The notes: generated from the sequence alone by a model not told the origin. Counted from the first letter of the stretch, positions 8,878 to 19,389 are shown. The stretch is 64,000 bases of DNA from Silvimonas amylolytica (GCF_014645555.1 NZ_BMLY01000002.1:124001-188000); one strand, 5' to 3'. Numbers and translations: made by a program.

Positions 8878-10598
8878 GCCAGACTGAGCTATCTAATGCT
8901 GCGCAAGAACCGGTCATTGCCGCGTCGTCTCGCACGTCCATCTGGCGACGGCCCGGTATCAGCTTGTGGTTGTTGACGTGCCTCTTCACCGCGTTGGGAC
9001 TGGTCCTGACCATTTTGCTGTTCCAGATTTACACTGCGCGGCCGTTTGTAGTCCCGATCTTTGCCCGCTTGTTTTTTGTCGAAGACTGGCAGGCACTGCA
9101 ACTCATGGCTGCCGTGTCCGTGCTAGCGATTGTCGGCATCCGATATCCACTCGATAAAGTCATCACTGAGGTCCCGCTCTGGCTGATGCGGAACCTGATC
9201 GCGGTTTCAGTATTGACCGGCATGTTGCTGGCCATTGGCTCGCATACGGTTTATCAGCAGCATCCGTTTTCAATGGATGAGTACGCGGTGTTGTTCCAGT
9301 CGCAGATTTTTGCGAAAGGCCATCTCAGCGGATCTTTTCCACCCACGCTGATTGACCGGCTGATCCATCCTCAACTGCAGAACTACTTCATCATGACCAA
9401 CCACCAGACCGGCGCCGTTGCATCGGCGTATTGGCCTGGATTGGCGTTGCTGATGACACCGTTCACGTTTGTAGGTATGCCCTGGCTGATCAATGCGGTG
9501 ATCGGGTCCTTCACAGTCTGGACCTGCGCCCGCTTTGCCCAGGCATTAGGTAGTTCCGAGCAAGTGGCCGGGACCGCGGTCTTGCTGTTACTCGCGTCCC
9601 CGGTTTTCTGGGCAGATAATATTTCGCTGTATGCGATGCCAGCGATACTCTTGTTCAATATGCTGTTTGCCTGGGGTTTGTGGACCCGCACATTGCGTGG
9701 TGCCCTGCTAGCAGGAGTGGCAGGGTCCATTGCGCTCAGCATGGCCAATCCGGTACCCCACATTCTGTTCGCGATCTGCTGGCTAGCCTGGTTTGCCGCA
9801 AGCACACGCTCGCCCAAATTGATTGGCGCCGTCATTCTGGCCTATTTGCCACTCTCCTTGCTGTTGTGCCTGGGCTGGCCGCTATACCGGTTGTCGATGT
9901 TTCACGAGGTAAGCGCTGGGCAATCTGCAGCCTCAAACTCAAGCTTTAGCCATTATCTGCAGAGCCTGAGCAGTATTTTGTCTTTGCCAAGCGTTATCTC
10001 GTTGCAGTCACGCCTGGCTGCAACCATCAAGTTATGGGGCTGGGGCGTACCCGGTTTAATGGTGCTCGCTGTCTGGGGATATCGCCAGGGCAACCAAGGC
10101 TATCGGCTGATGGCGTGGGCATTTGGGGTCACTTTCCTTGGCTATCTGCTGGTTCCATATGACCAGGGCCATGGCTGGGGCTACCGCTACGTTCACTATG
10201 CGTTTGTAGCCCTGCCCATGCTGGCTGCGATTGCGCTGCATGGGCCGGGTGAGACTGAAGCCCGACGGCAGCTCCAGCGTCTGGCAGGTGCGCTGGTACT
10301 CGGTTCGGTGCTGATGATGCTGCCACTACGCTTGTGGCAGGTGCACGGCGTAATCGCCTACGATACCGCCCAGTTGCCGGCCATACCGCAGCAAGTGCAG
10401 AAGTCGATCACGTTTTTGCGCACTGACCGGGGCTTTTACCCGCAGGACTTGATTCAGAACGACCCATTCGTGCTCAACAACCACGTAATCATGCTTTCGT
10501 ATGGTGATGACCAGGATGCACGATTGATCCAGTCACTCTTCCCTGGCAGCCATCTTATCGGCAAGACCCCTGGCGCGACGCTCTGGCAAGTCCCTTGA
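8874..10598 (+). CDS. Multi-pass membrane glycosyltransferase-like protein (GT-C / PMT type)
   Basis: 574 residues with about 12 hydrophobic segments. The first periplasmic loop has a short acidic pair in [11 protein letters not shown] (near residue 135), equivalent to the catalytic DE of ArnT/PMT-type enzymes that use polyprenyl-phosphate sugars. It is the last gene of the 4884-10598 operon and overlaps the FAD oxidoreductase. It probably moves a sugar from a lipid carrier to an acceptor on the periplasmic face; the acceptor cannot be read from the sequence. A perfect hairpin at 10605 follows. Confidence 0.7.
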   Translation: MSQTELSNAAQEPVIAASSRTSIWRRPGISLWLLTCLFTALGLVLTILLFQIYTARPFVVPIFARLFFVEDWQALQLMAAVSVLAIVGIRYPLDKVITEVPLWLMRNLIAVSVLTGMLLAIGSHTVYQQHPFSMDEYAVLFQSQIFAKGHLSGSFPPTLIDRLIHPQLQNYFIMTNHQTGAVASAYWPGLALLMTPFTFVGMPWLINAVIGSFTVWTCARFAQALGSSEQVAGTAVLLLLASPVFWADNISLYAMPAILLFNMLFAWGLWTRTLRGALLAGVAGSIALSMANPVPHILFAICWLAWFAASTRSPKLIGAVILAYLPLSLLLCLGWPLYRLSMFHEVSAGQSAASNSSFSHYLQSLSSILSLPSVISLQSRLAATIKLWGWGVPGLMVLAVWGYRQGNQGYRLMAWAFGVTFLGYLLVPYDQGHGWGYRYVHYAFVALPMLAAIALHGPGETEARRQLQRLAGALVLGSVLMMLPLRLWQVHGVIAYDTAQLPAIPQQVQKSITFLRTDRGFYPQDLIQNDPFVLNNHVIMLSYGDDQDARLIQSLFPGSHLIGKTPGATLWQVP

Positions 10599-10604
10599 AT
10601 CAAC

Positions 10605-10628
10605 CCGGGTATCCATCTGGATACCCGG
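10605..10628. terminator. Hairpin between convergent genes
   Basis: A perfect 10-bp stem (CCGGGTATCC / GGATACCCGG) with an ATCT loop, 7 bases past the GT-C gene stop and facing a gene on the other strand. There is no clear T-run, so termination strength is uncertain. Confidence 0.5.
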
Positions 10629-10646
10629 CTCATTACGGGTCGGTCG

Positions 10647-11846
10647 TTAGCGCAATGGACCACTACGGTCAGTAAAGCCCAAACGGAAATTGCGCCAGCA
10701 ATCTGAGACAAATGCCGTGAACTCATCGCAAAATCGTGCGTTGGAGAAGCGTTCTGCATTCTTGCGACAGTCAATTGGTTCGATCTTCTGCGACAACGCT
10801 TCAAATTGTCTGACAGCAGCGCAAATCGACTCAGGGGTCTGCTCCGTAAAGAAAACCCCAGTCGGCTCTGTCATGTCCAGACCCCGCACAGTTTCTGTCG
10901 CGCCCCCCTTGCCATAAGCGATCACGGGCGTGCCGCAAGCCTGAGCTTCGATCGGTGCAATGCCAAAGTCTTCCAGTGCGGCAAACAAAAATGCGCTGGC
11001 CCCCTGGATGCTGGCTACAACTTCATCGGTAGGTAGAAACCCCTTCATCTCGATATTTGGCGTCAACAGGGCTTCAATTTGTGCCCGTTCAGGACCGTCG
11101 CCAATGACGATCAGCTTCTTGTCAGGCATGAGGGCAAACGCTTTGACAATCGTTTGCATGTGCTTGTAATACACCAGTCGGGATACCGTGACGTAGTAAT
11201 CCTGCTTGCGTTCGGCGGGCACAAATCGGGCAATGTCTACCGGGGGGTACATCACGGTCGATTCTCGCCGATAAGTTTTGGCCATCCGGCGACGAATAAA
11301 CCCCGAATTGGCGATCAGGTAATCCACGCCATTGGCTGAACGGACATCCCAATTACGCAATTTGTGCAACATCCAGCGCGCAGCCATGCTCAATATACCG
11401 CGCTCCATCCCCGACTGCGCCAGGTAGGTATGTTGCATGTCCCATGCGTAACGCAACGGAGACTGTACATAACTGATATGTAATTGATCAGGCCCGACCA
11501 ACACGCCTTTGGCGACGGCATGCGATATCGAAATCACAATATCGTAGTGCGAGAGATCAATTTGTTCGATTGCCAATGGCATCAACCACAGGTAATACCA
11601 GAAACGAGTTCGTGCACCCGGCAGCTTTTGCAAAAAGGAAGTGTGGACCTTGCGCCCCTGCAAAAAACCTCGCTGGTCTTCAGGCACAAAATCGGTCAAC
11701 GCGAACAGGTCGGCATCAGGGCAGCACAAGAGAATCTGCTCGACCACGCGCTCCGAGCCACCGTATTCAAAAAGCCAATCACATACGACGGCAATTTTCT
11801 TGTTTTGCCACTCAGAAATATTGGCCGCTTTGTTTTGTTCCACCAA
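10647..11846 (-). CDS. Glycosyltransferase family 4
   Basis: 399 residues with a GT-B fold. The N-terminal VVCDWLFEYGGSERVVEQIL motif is typical of GT4 sugar transferases near WbaZ-like mannosyltransferases. The donor-side EDFGIAPIEAQACGTPVIA carries the E-x7-E signature. It is cytoplasmic and adds a sugar from a nucleotide donor to a growing lipid-linked glycan. The start appears to be TTG 11846 or GTG 11843 after a weak AGGG. It is transcribed away from the GT2 gene at 12155. Confidence 0.85.
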   Translation of the reverse strand: MVEQNKAANISEWQNKKIAVVCDWLFEYGGSERVVEQILLCCPDADLFALTDFVPEDQRGFLQGRKVHTSFLQKLPGARTRFWYYLWLMPLAIEQIDLSHYDIVISISHAVAKGVLVGPDQLHISYVQSPLRYAWDMQHTYLAQSGMERGILSMAARWMLHKLRNWDVRSANGVDYLIANSGFIRRRMAKTYRRESTVMYPPVDIARFVPAERKQDYYVTVSRLVYYKHMQTIVKAFALMPDKKLIVIGDGPERAQIEALLTPNIEMKGFLPTDEVVASIQGASAFLFAALEDFGIAPIEAQACGTPVIAYGKGGATETVRGLDMTEPTGVFFTEQTPESICAAVRQFEALSQKIEPIDCRKNAERFSNARFCDEFTAFVSDCWRNFRLGFTDRSGPLR

Positions 11847-12154
11847 AACCCTACCCCCGAGAACCAGCTTTCAAATTGAACCGCAAGTATACGTGGTCTG
11901 TTTTATTGCCGTGCCACCGGTAATCAGTGACCAGGCGCAAAGCGGTGCCAAAAACCACTTGATGAGCCATCCGGAATCCATCCACATCCGTACATGCGTT
12001 TTTTTATTGCGCCAGGTATTTTGCGCGTTATATCTTAGCCCCGCTGCCCGCCTGGCTTTCGATAATGGGTCAGGCATTTGGCGCGTTGCTGGCAAACCCG
12101 CAAACAAAAGTCCGGCGATTTGATAGCCCGGCAAGATCAACTCTGGAGCAGTCG
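11847..12154. other. Divergent intergenic region of the glycan cassette
   Basis: 308 bases between the divergently read GT4 and GT2 genes. It presumably holds both promoters. I see no convincing -35/-10 pair, terminator or operator, and no protein-coding signal apart from a possible longer GT2 start at ATG 12065. Confidence 0.4.
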
Positions 12155-13090
12155 GTGAATCACCCCAGGATCGCGGTCATTATTCCCGCATATAACGAAG
12201 AATTAACGATCCGCAATGTCGTTCGTGGTTTTGCCAATACGCTGCCCGGCGCGCAGATTTACGTTTACGACAATAATTCGAGGGATCTCACCGCCCAATA
12301 TGCGCAGGAAGCCGGTGCTCTGGTACGCACGGAAACCCGCCAGGGCAAAGGACATGCAGTGCGACGTGCCTTTGCCGATATTGAAGCCGATATCTATCTG
12401 CTCGTCGACGGCGACGATACGTACGATGCAATGGCGGCGCGGACCATGGTGGACAAACTGGTCGATGAGCGCCTGGATTACGTCAATGGCGCCCGGGTTC
12501 ATCAGAATAAAGAAGCGTATCGGCCCGGTCATACGCTGGGTAACAAAGTACTGACAAACACCGTTGGTATTTTGTTCGGCCGCCAGACCACCGACATGTT
12601 GTCTGGCTACAAGGTGCTTTCGCGCCGCTTTGTCAAAAGCTTTCCTTTACTCTCCGTGGGGTTCGAGCTGGAAACCGAACTGATGGTGCATGCGCTGGAA
12701 CTGGCCATGCCCATTGGCGAGGTGAAAACCCACTACAAAGAACGGCCCTCCGGCTCAACCAGCAAACTCAATACTTACCGCGATGGCTGGCGCATCCTCT
12801 GGACCATCCTCAAGCTATTCAAGGATGAACGACCTCTGTTTTTCTTTGGCATCATCACCGGCTTGCTGGTGATGTTGAGCATGGCGATCGGCGTCCCCAT
12901 CATCGTCAACTTCCTTGAAACGGGTCTGGTCCCGCGCTTTCCGTCCGCGATTCTGGCAGGGCTGATTGGCGTGATCTCGATTTTCTCGCTCACCTGCGGT
13001 CTGATTCTCGACCTGACCCGCAAGGCCCGACACGATACCAAGCGCCTGTTTTACCTTTCGATCCCGTTATTTCAACGCCAGCCAGACTGA
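12155..13090 (+). CDS. Glycosyltransferase family 2, polyprenyl-phosphate sugar synthase type
   Basis: 311 residues from a GTG start chosen because GGAG lies 6 bases upstream and the domain begins at once with IAVIIPAYNEE. An in-frame ATG at 12065 would add 30 residues without homology-like features. The GT-A fold shows VDGDDTYD (metal-binding DxD) and the C-terminus has two membrane helices. Proteins of this layout (DPM1, GtrB, ArnC) charge polyprenyl phosphate with a sugar. It fits with the GtrA and GT-C proteins encoded in the neighbouring operon. It converges on the GT4 gene at 13111. Confidence 0.85.
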   Translation: MNHPRIAVIIPAYNEELTIRNVVRGFANTLPGAQIYVYDNNSRDLTAQYAQEAGALVRTETRQGKGHAVRRAFADIEADIYLLVDGDDTYDAMAARTMVDKLVDERLDYVNGARVHQNKEAYRPGHTLGNKVLTNTVGILFGRQTTDMLSGYKVLSRRFVKSFPLLSVGFELETELMVHALELAMPIGEVKTHYKERPSGSTSKLNTYRDGWRILWTILKLFKDERPLFFFGIITGLLVMLSMAIGVPIIVNFLETGLVPRFPSAILAGLIGVISIFSLTCGLILDLTRKARHDTKRLFYLSIPLFQRQPD

Positions 13091-13110
13091 AACCAGCGCG
13101 CCGCACGGTT

Positions 13111-14184
13111 TCAGCGCTGCGGCGTGATGCGCTCTATCAGAGTCAATAGCTCGCGGGCCGCCGTCTCCCAACTGCGGGTCTGTGCGAGCGCCGCGCCTTT
13201 TTGCGCAAGCACGGCGCGGGTTTCCGGCTCATCCATCAATCGGGCAATCTGACGGGCAATATCCTCATCATTCGAGGGATCACAGAACGCTGCTGCGCCT
13301 TCATAGACTTCAAGCAGAACAGGGATATTGGATAACAGTACCGGACAACCGCAGTGCATGGCTTCCATCGGCGGAAAGCCCAGCCCCTCATAGAATGATG
13401 GGAACACAAAAAGCGCTGCATGTTCATAAAGCGCTTTGAGTTCGGCGTCGGTTACGCGACCAACAAACCGGACATGGTCAGGAAATGATCCCAGCTTGCC
13501 GGCAAACACCAATGGATCAACCCCACCCGCAATCACCAGGTCAAATCCCGAGGCATCAATCAGGCTGAAAGCCCGGATGATTGCATCAAAATTCTTGTTC
13601 GGACTCATACTGCCAACGGCCAGTACAAAAGGTCTCGTCAGCCCCTGTTCCCGGACATACGTGGTCGAGGCTTGCGTCCGCCGGATATGCTCAGCACCTG
13701 CGTGCAATACGGTAATGCGGTCCAGCGGCACCCCGGCATACCGGCTGATATCCGCTGCTGCGCTGTGCGAAATGGAAGCCACGCCACGTGCACGCTTGCC
13801 CACAAATGGAATAAGCAGTTTGTACAAAGTCCGGAAATGCCATTTGTAGGTGCGCGGAATACACCAGACCGCAGCGTCGTATACCAGCACGATCTGGTTA
13901 GTGCGCGCGGCCGGCGCGACGTTGCCCAGATTGACCAGCAACCCCTTCCGGGAGATCCATGGCAGGATCAGTTGTTCCCAGAAATACCCACCCCAGCGAC
14001 CCTTCTGAATAACTTCAACGGGCAGATCAACGGATATCGGTCGCCCGGTATCGGGCATCAAGATGGTTAGCTCGATGCCCCGTTCTTTGGCCAGCGGCGC
14101 CAAAGCACGCGTCAACTCCCAGGCATAACGCTGCACGCCAGTGATGGTCTGAGTCAGAAAGCGGCCGTTGATAAACACACGCAC
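13111..14184 (-). CDS. Glycosyltransferase family 4 (WbaZ/mannosyltransferase-like)
   Basis: 357 residues with a GT-B fold. The N-terminal GRFLTQTITGVQRYAWEL motif occurs in GT4 mannosyl- and rhamnosyl-transferases. The nucleotide-sugar site shows VGSMSPNKNFDAI and SFYEGLGFPPMEAM with the conserved Glu pair. It is likely cytoplasmic and extends a lipid-linked oligosaccharide. It is probably co-transcribed with the flippase at 14255 (70-base gap). Confidence 0.85.
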   Translation of the reverse strand: MRVFINGRFLTQTITGVQRYAWELTRALAPLAKERGIELTILMPDTGRPISVDLPVEVIQKGRWGGYFWEQLILPWISRKGLLVNLGNVAPAARTNQIVLVYDAAVWCIPRTYKWHFRTLYKLLIPFVGKRARGVASISHSAAADISRYAGVPLDRITVLHAGAEHIRRTQASTTYVREQGLTRPFVLAVGSMSPNKNFDAIIRAFSLIDASGFDLVIAGGVDPLVFAGKLGSFPDHVRFVGRVTDAELKALYEHAALFVFPSFYEGLGFPPMEAMHCGCPVLLSNIPVLLEVYEGAAAFCDPSNDEDIARQIARLMDEPETRAVLAQKGAALAQTRSWETAARELLTLIERITPQR

Positions 14185-14254
14185 AATAAAAAATCCAGAA
14201 TTGATAAAAAACGGATGAAAACCATCAGATCATCGCGCGTTCATGAGGGACTAA

Positions 14255-15457
14255 TTACGCGTGCTGGCCAGACCTGGCCTGGATGAGGAAAGCGGCAAAA
14301 AAACCGATAGCCAGCACGGCCTGGGCAATCACGTTTGCCCAGGCAACACCCATCACCCCGATATGGCCTACCAGCGCCACGCCCGCCAGTCCGTTGATCA
14401 ACACTGATGCATACAGTATCAACACGTAGCGCCAGGTACGCTCCCCGGCGACGCCAATCGCCAGCATTAACAACGCCGGGTACTGGAACAACAGCCCTAA
14501 AAGCAAAACTCGCAGGTAATCGCTACTGGCCTGATACTCCGCCCCCGACAATAACGGGACTAATACGGGCGCGATCAACCCGATGACACAGGCGATGATC
14601 GCAGCCAACGCGACACCGATCGTAATCACCTTGAGAAAAGCGGTGCTTTCCAGATCTGAGCGTTCACGTAGCCGGACGGTCAGCACAAACAGCGGCCCGG
14701 CGGGTAGATAAACCAGCGCTTCGTACACTCTGGCAGCGGCAAGGTAATGTCCGGCCTGCTGGGGATCTGCATGCAGCAACTTCAATACCATCACGTCTGT
14801 ACGGAAATTGGCCATCGCGGCCAGATCCATCAGCAAGTAAGGCAAGGCAGTGAGTGCCAGACCCAGCATCAAACGCGGGCGCAGCAAACCTGTGGCATCC
14901 AGCGGTCTTACCATCAGCAATAAGGCAAATAGAAAGCCTGCGGCAGACCAGCCCAGCAAAAATTCCGGGGTGCCAATGCGCAGCTTGTACCATGCCAGCA
15001 CCGGAACAACCACAGCCGAAACACGTAATAACGCGCTCCAGCCCGACTCCAGGCTAAACCGGCTTTGCCCGCGCAACATGGACGAAACAAACTGTCCCTG
15101 AATAAACAGAAAGAAATAAACCAGCGCGATGCCAATACCTGCGGCGCTCTGTTTGCCCAGCAGCGCGGCCAAACCCAGCGCAATCACCAAGACCAGAGAG
15201 GCATGACCCGATGCGGCGGCCGCCAGTTGTTGAGCAGAGAGGATGGCTTGCCGGGGCTGTCCGCTGTCGCGCAGCAGAACCTTGTGATAGCCGCCATCCA
15301 TCAAGACTGCAGCAATAGACCCAATGGAGAAGTAGAAGCTGTAGTCAGCAAACGCGCCAGGACCACTAACGCGGGCAACCCACATCGTAAACAGAAAAGA
15401 AATGCCGCCGGCCAGCACGTTCGACAAAAACTGGATCGAAACCGAACGCCCGAGCAT
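14255..15457 (-). CDS. Polysaccharide flippase, Wzx-like (MATE/MOP superfamily)
   Basis: 400 residues, mostly hydrophobic, with 11-12 predicted helices. The N-terminus (FLSNVLAGGISFLFTMWVARVSGPGAFADYSFYFSIGSI) is typical of oligosaccharide-repeat flippases. It would move the completed lipid-linked glycan to the periplasmic side. It lies first in a minus-strand pair with the GT4 gene. No Wzy polymerase or WaaL ligase is seen nearby, which leaves the two GT-C proteins as candidates for the final transfer. Confidence 0.8.
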   Translation of the reverse strand: MLGRSVSIQFLSNVLAGGISFLFTMWVARVSGPGAFADYSFYFSIGSIAAVLMDGGYHKVLLRDSGQPRQAILSAQQLAAAASGHASLVLVIALGLAALLGKQSAAGIGIALVYFFLFIQGQFVSSMLRGQSRFSLESGWSALLRVSAVVVPVLAWYKLRIGTPEFLLGWSAAGFLFALLLMVRPLDATGLLRPRLMLGLALTALPYLLMDLAAMANFRTDVMVLKLLHADPQQAGHYLAAARVYEALVYLPAGPLFVLTVRLRERSDLESTAFLKVITIGVALAAIIACVIGLIAPVLVPLLSGAEYQASSDYLRVLLLGLLFQYPALLMLAIGVAGERTWRYVLILYASVLINGLAGVALVGHIGVMGVAWANVIAQAVLAIGFFAAFLIQARSGQHA

Positions 15458-15487
15458 GCTTTCTCCGCGATATACAACCGGTGGATA

Positions 15488-15528
15488 TAAAAAAACAAGC
15501 CCGCATCATCGCTTGAAACGGGCTTGTT
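15488..15528 (-). terminator. Terminator of the cys operon
   Basis: On the minus strand the stem AACAAGCCCG / CGGGCTTGTT (15519-15528 with 15494-15503) is followed by a run of T. It lies about 40 bases past the cysN stop. Confidence 0.75.
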
Positions 15529-15564
15529 CACAATGCACAGCGGAAGACAGGTCTGGCTTGCCGG

Positions 15565-16995
15565 TCAGGAGGTGATCCGGGCCAACACGCTTTGCAAGGA
15601 CTCTCCGGGGAAATAACGCTCAGCAGCAGCCTGGATCTCCACAGTCAAAGCAGCAACGCGTTCTTCATCAGTCAGCGCCAGTGTTGATGTCGCCACGCCC
15701 ACCACCATCCCCGCCGCTGCAGTGGCGTTGGTCAGGCGGTCAATAATGATGAAGCTACCGGTGCCGCGACACAGGGTGTAAGCATCAAACGCCACCGGTG
15801 CGGTCGTGTCGATGGTGACGAGGGCGATTTCGTTCAGGGCCAGTTTTTCTGCCGGGCTGTGTGCCAGCGTGTTCACATCAATACGATGGCGGATATCACG
15901 CACGCGGCCGTAGACACTCTTGCCAGCCAGCTTGAACTGGTATTCCTTGCCGGCTTGCAGTGGGGATTCATTCATCCACACCACGTGGGCGTCGAACGAC
16001 TGGCTGACTTGCGGCTGCACATCGCCCGAGCGGATCAGCATGTCGCCACGACTGACGTCGATTTCGTCTTCCAGCGTCAGCGTAATGGCCTGACCGGCAT
16101 AGGCAACGGGCTGGTCGCCCTCAAAGGTCACGATGGCTTTGACTTTGCTGCGCTTGCCGGACGGCAGCGCCAGCACTTCCTCACCCGGCTTGATCTGGCC
16201 AGCGGCGATGGTGCCGCAGAAGCCGCGGAAATCCAGGTTAGGGCGATTGACGTACTGCACTGGCAGGCGGAACGCATCCAGCCGCGCGTCACGAGTAATC
16301 TCGACCGATTCCAGCAAGCTCATCAGCGTGCCGCCTTCGTACCACGGCGTGCGCTCGCTGGCGCTGACCACGTTATCGCCACGCAGGGCAGAGATCGGCA
16401 CGAAGCGGATGTCGGCGATGTCCAGCTGGTTGGCAAAGGCCAGGTATTCGTTGCGGATTTCATTGAAGCGCGCTTCAGAGAAGTCCACGAGGTCCATCTT
16501 GTTGACCGCGACCAGCACGTGCTTGATGCCCAGCAGCGACACAATGTAGCTGTGGCGGCGAGTCTGGGTCTGCACGCCGTAGCGGGCATCAATCAGGATG
16601 ATCGCAAGGTCGCAAGTCGATGCGCCCGTCGCCATATTGCGAGTGTATTGCTCGTGGCCCGGGCAGTCGGCAATGATGAATTTGCGCTTGTCAGTACTGA
16701 AGTAGCGGTAGGCCACGTCGATGGTAATGCCTTGCTCTCGCTCGGCTTGCAGGCCATCGACCAGCAGGGCCAGATCGATTTCTTCATCGGTAGTGTTGTA
16801 CTTCTTGCTGTCTTTGGCGATAGCGGCCAACTGGTCTTCAAAGATCAGCTTGGAGTCATGCAACAGACGGCCGATCAGCGTGGACTTGCCGTCATCGACG
16901 TTGCCACAGGTGATAAAGCGCAGCAGATCCTTGTTCTCGTGCTGTTTCAGGTAGCCGAGGATGTCGCTGGCGATCAGGTCAGATTGGTGAGACAT
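15565..16995 (-). CDS. cysN: Sulfate adenylyltransferase, GTPase subunit
   Basis: 476 residues, the usual CysN length. The GTP-binding motifs are present in order: [17 protein letters not shown] (P-loop), [12 protein letters not shown] (G3) and NKMDLVD (G4), followed by EF-Tu-like beta-barrel domains. With CysD it forms adenosine phosphosulfate from ATP and sulfate, driven by GTP hydrolysis. There is no fused CysC kinase domain. It is third in the minus-strand order cysD, YciI gene, cysN. Confidence 0.95.
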   Translation of the reverse strand: MSHQSDLIASDILGYLKQHENKDLLRFITCGNVDDGKSTLIGRLLHDSKLIFEDQLAAIAKDSKKYNTTDEEIDLALLVDGLQAEREQGITIDVAYRYFSTDKRKFIIADCPGHEQYTRNMATGASTCDLAIILIDARYGVQTQTRRHSYIVSLLGIKHVLVAVNKMDLVDFSEARFNEIRNEYLAFANQLDIADIRFVPISALRGDNVVSASERTPWYEGGTLMSLLESVEITRDARLDAFRLPVQYVNRPNLDFRGFCGTIAAGQIKPGEEVLALPSGKRSKVKAIVTFEGDQPVAYAGQAITLTLEDEIDVSRGDMLIRSGDVQPQVSQSFDAHVVWMNESPLQAGKEYQFKLAGKSVYGRVRDIRHRIDVNTLAHSPAEKLALNEIALVTIDTTAPVAFDAYTLCRGTGSFIIIDRLTNATAAAGMVVGVATSTLALTDEERVAALTVEIQAAAERYFPGESLQSVLARITS

Positions 16996-17032
16996 ACGAT
17001 ACGTTATCCAGTATTTACGCTGCGCCTGCGCG

Positions 17033-17326
17033 TCAGGCGGTCAAAAACGAGAGCGACTGCGCGGCGCGCGTCGGCAAAAATTCCACCACGCGGTAACGGG
17101 CCGCGCCGGCAATGGCAAAGGGATCATCCATGGCAATGGCTTCGATGGCATCGCGTGAACTGGCCCGCGCCAGGATCACACCGCCGGTTCGCGGCTCTTG
17201 CCGCCCGGAAAGCAGAAATACGCCGCTGGCGTAGTGCTTTTCCAGAAAGGCAATGTGGGCCGGAATCAATGCATCGATTTCTTCCATCGAGCCCACGTAT
17301 TCGAGCAGCAAGACGAAGGTAGCCAT
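17033..17326 (-). CDS. YciI family protein
   Basis: A 97-residue single-domain protein of the YciI-like ferredoxin-fold family, with the family's conserved GG..A..... and DDPF segments ([20 protein letters not shown]). Members are small dimeric putative enzymes with a His/Asp site, and few have a known reaction. It lies between cysD and cysN with gaps of only 33 and 37 bases, so it is almost certainly co-transcribed with sulfate activation. A role in that pathway is inference. Confidence 0.8.
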   Translation of the reverse strand: MATFVLLLEYVGSMEEIDALIPAHIAFLEKHYASGVFLLSGRQEPRTGGVILARASSRDAIEAIAMDDPFAIAGAARYRVVEFLPTRAAQSLSFLTA

Positions 17327-17359
17327 GAATGGTCCCGTTAAATTCTGTTGAGCGCTCGC

Positions 17360-18286
17360 TCAGAAGTAGCCTTCCATCTTCTTTTTTTCCATCGACCCTG
17401 ACGAATCATGGTCAATCACCCGGCCCTGGCGCTCGCTGGTCTTCGTCAGCAGCATTTCCTGGATGATCTCGGTCAGGTTCTGCGCGTGCGATTCCACTGC
17501 ACCGGTCAGCGGGTAGCAGCCCAGCGTTCTGAACCGTACCCACTTGGTTTCGATGCTGGCTTTCTGTTCCGGTGTCAGGTACCGCAGGATGCGATCGTCA
17601 TCGATCATCACCAGCGTGCCATTCAGGTCCACCACCGGACGCTCGGCCGCAAAGTACAGCGGCACGATCTCGATGTTTTCCAGGAAAATGTATTGCCAGA
17701 TGTCCAGCTCAGTCCAGTTGGAGAGCGGAAACACCCGAATCGACTCGCCTTTGTCGATGCGCGAGTTATAGATGTTCCACAGTTCCGGACGCTGGTTCTT
17801 CGGATCCCAGCGGTGGTTTTTGTCACGGAAGGAGTACACGCGTTCTTTGGCGCGGGACTTTTCTTCATCGCGGCGAGCGCCGCCAAAGGCGGCATCGAAA
17901 CCGTATTTATCCAGCGCCTGCTTCAGGCCCTGGGTTTTCATCACGTCCGTGTGCTTGGCGCTACCGGCGGTGAACGGGTTGATGCCGGCTTTGACGCCTT
18001 CCTCGTTCACGTAGGTAATCAGGTTCCAGCCTTCTTCACGCTGTTTTTCACGCAGTTTGTACATTTCCTGGAATTTCCAGGTGGTGTCCACGTGCATCAG
18101 CGGGAACGGCGGCTTGCCGGGGAAAAACGCCTTCCGGGCCAGATGCAGCATGACGGCGGAGTCTTTACCGATGGAATAAAGCATCACCGGGTTTTCGAAT
18201 TCGGCGGCCACTTCACGGATGATGTGGATCGACTCGGCTTCCAGTTGCTTGAGGTGAGTCAGCCTCGCTTCGCTAATGCCTGTCAT
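17360..18286 (-). CDS. cysD: Sulfate adenylyltransferase, ATP-binding subunit
   Basis: 308 residues. The PP-loop [17 protein letters not shown] marks the ATP pyrophosphatase fold, with family segments [14 protein letters not shown] and [14 protein letters not shown] and the characteristic tail [11 protein letters not shown]. It adenylates sulfate together with CysN in the cytoplasm as the first step of assimilation. It heads the operon. A perfect palindrome 132 bases upstream may be the CysB-type operator. Confidence 0.95.
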   Translation of the reverse strand: MTGISEARLTHLKQLEAESIHIIREVAAEFENPVMLYSIGKDSAVMLHLARKAFFPGKPPFPLMHVDTTWKFQEMYKLREKQREEGWNLITYVNEEGVKAGINPFTAGSAKHTDVMKTQGLKQALDKYGFDAAFGGARRDEEKSRAKERVYSFRDKNHRWDPKNQRPELWNIYNSRIDKGESIRVFPLSNWTELDIWQYIFLENIEIVPLYFAAERPVVDLNGTLVMIDDDRILRYLTPEQKASIETKWVRFRTLGCYPLTGAVESHAQNLTEIIQEMLLTKTSERQGRVIDHDSSGSMEKKKMEGYF

Positions 18287-18417
18287 TGCTGCTTTGCTAT
18301 ACCTGAGTGGATGCGCACCGGGGCGCTGTTCTGGGCACGAAGCGGGCGCATGAAGCCCACGATCGTGCTAGTGAAGCGGCTGAATGTACCGGAACGACTG
18401 GCATCAAGAAAGATTCA

Positions 18418-18431
18418 ATCGTTATAACGAT
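18418..18431. promoter_or_regulatory. Perfect 14-bp palindrome upstream of cysD
   Basis: ATCGTTATAACGAT reads the same on both strands and lies in the 233-base gap upstream of cysD. CysB or another sulfur regulator is the natural candidate, by location only. Confidence 0.45.
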
Positions 18432-18519
18432 ATGGAAATGCCGCTGCAGGGCGCGCCAGTACTGGGTTGAGTCGTTTCAGGATGGTCTCCGTATGTCGGT
18501 GGTGCACCCTGTATGAACA

Positions 18520-19389
18520 TTACTTGCGGGCATGTGCCCACACAATCAACGCCACCCCACCCAGAATCACCGCCATCCCGCCCAGCAGCGGCAAGCTGAT
18601 GGATTCACCGGCAAACGCTGCGCCCAGCAACACAGCAACCACCGGGTTGACGTAGGCGTAGCTGGTCGCCAGCGCGGGGCGAGAGTTGTTGATGACGTAC
18701 ACAAACGCGCTGTACGCCACGATGGAGCCAAAGGTGATCAAGTACAGCAATGCGCCAAGGCTGGCCGCCGGCACATGCGCGGGCAGGTGTTCGCCCAACG
18801 CATGACTCATGATGGACAACACCACACCGCCACCCAGCATTTGTACGGCTGCAGACATCCCGCCTTTGGGCATGTCCAGCCGGCGTTGCAAAATGGTAGC
18901 GAACGACCAGGTCGCGGCGGCGATGATCACCAGGATCACGCCACCGGGGCTGGCGGCAGCTGTCGCGTCCAGGTTCAGCAGTGCCACCCCGGTCAGCCCC
19001 AGACCCACGCCAAGCCATTCGAGCACTTTGGGACGCGTGCCAAACAACCAGCCGAACAGGATCGCAAACACTGGCCCGCTGGCAACAAGCAGCGCGGCCA
19101 GACCGGAGGGCACGCTTTGTTCCGCCAGACACACAAAGCCATTGCCGACGCTCATCATCATCGCGCCAATGATTACGCCATTGCGCCACTGCCGCAGGCC
19201 CGGCCACGCTACACCACGCAGCCGGAACCAGCTCAGCAACAGTACCCCGGCAGTGGTCATGCGAATGGCGGCCAGAATCAGTGGTGGAAAACCAGTCAGG
19301 CCAATACGAATGGCCAGATAGGTCGAGCCCCAGACCACGTAAACGATAAAGAGACAGAAGATCAGAGCGGAGGAGCGAGCTTGCGACAT
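18520..19389 (-). CDS. EamA/DMT family transporter
   Basis: 289 residues from the ATG at 19389, with ten hydrophobic segments forming two EamA repeats (first: IVYVVWGSTYLAIRIGLTGFPPLILAAIRM; second begins near residue 150). The family exports amino acids or other small metabolites; YedA of E. coli is the nearest layout I recall. The substrate is unknown. The frame continues upstream without a plausible start. It is divergent from hslU with 163 bases between. Confidence 0.85.
   Translation of the reverse strand: MSQARSSALIFCLFIVYVVWGSTYLAIRIGLTGFPPLILAAIRMTTAGVLLLSWFRLRGVAWPGLRQWRNGVIIGAMMMSVGNGFVCLAEQSVPSGLAALLVASGPVFAILFGWLFGTRPKVLEWLGVGLGLTGVALLNLDATAAASPGGVILVIIAAATWSFATILQRRLDMPKGGMSAAVQMLGGGVVLSIMSHALGEHLPAHVPAASLGALLYLITFGSIVAYSAFVYVINNSRPALATSYAYVNPVVAVLLGAAFAGESISLPLLGGMAVILGGVALIVWAHARK

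Noticed and set aside
15859-17322. A 487-codon plus-strand frame opposite cysN
   Set aside because: Antisense to a well-conserved gene, with no domain or ribosome site.
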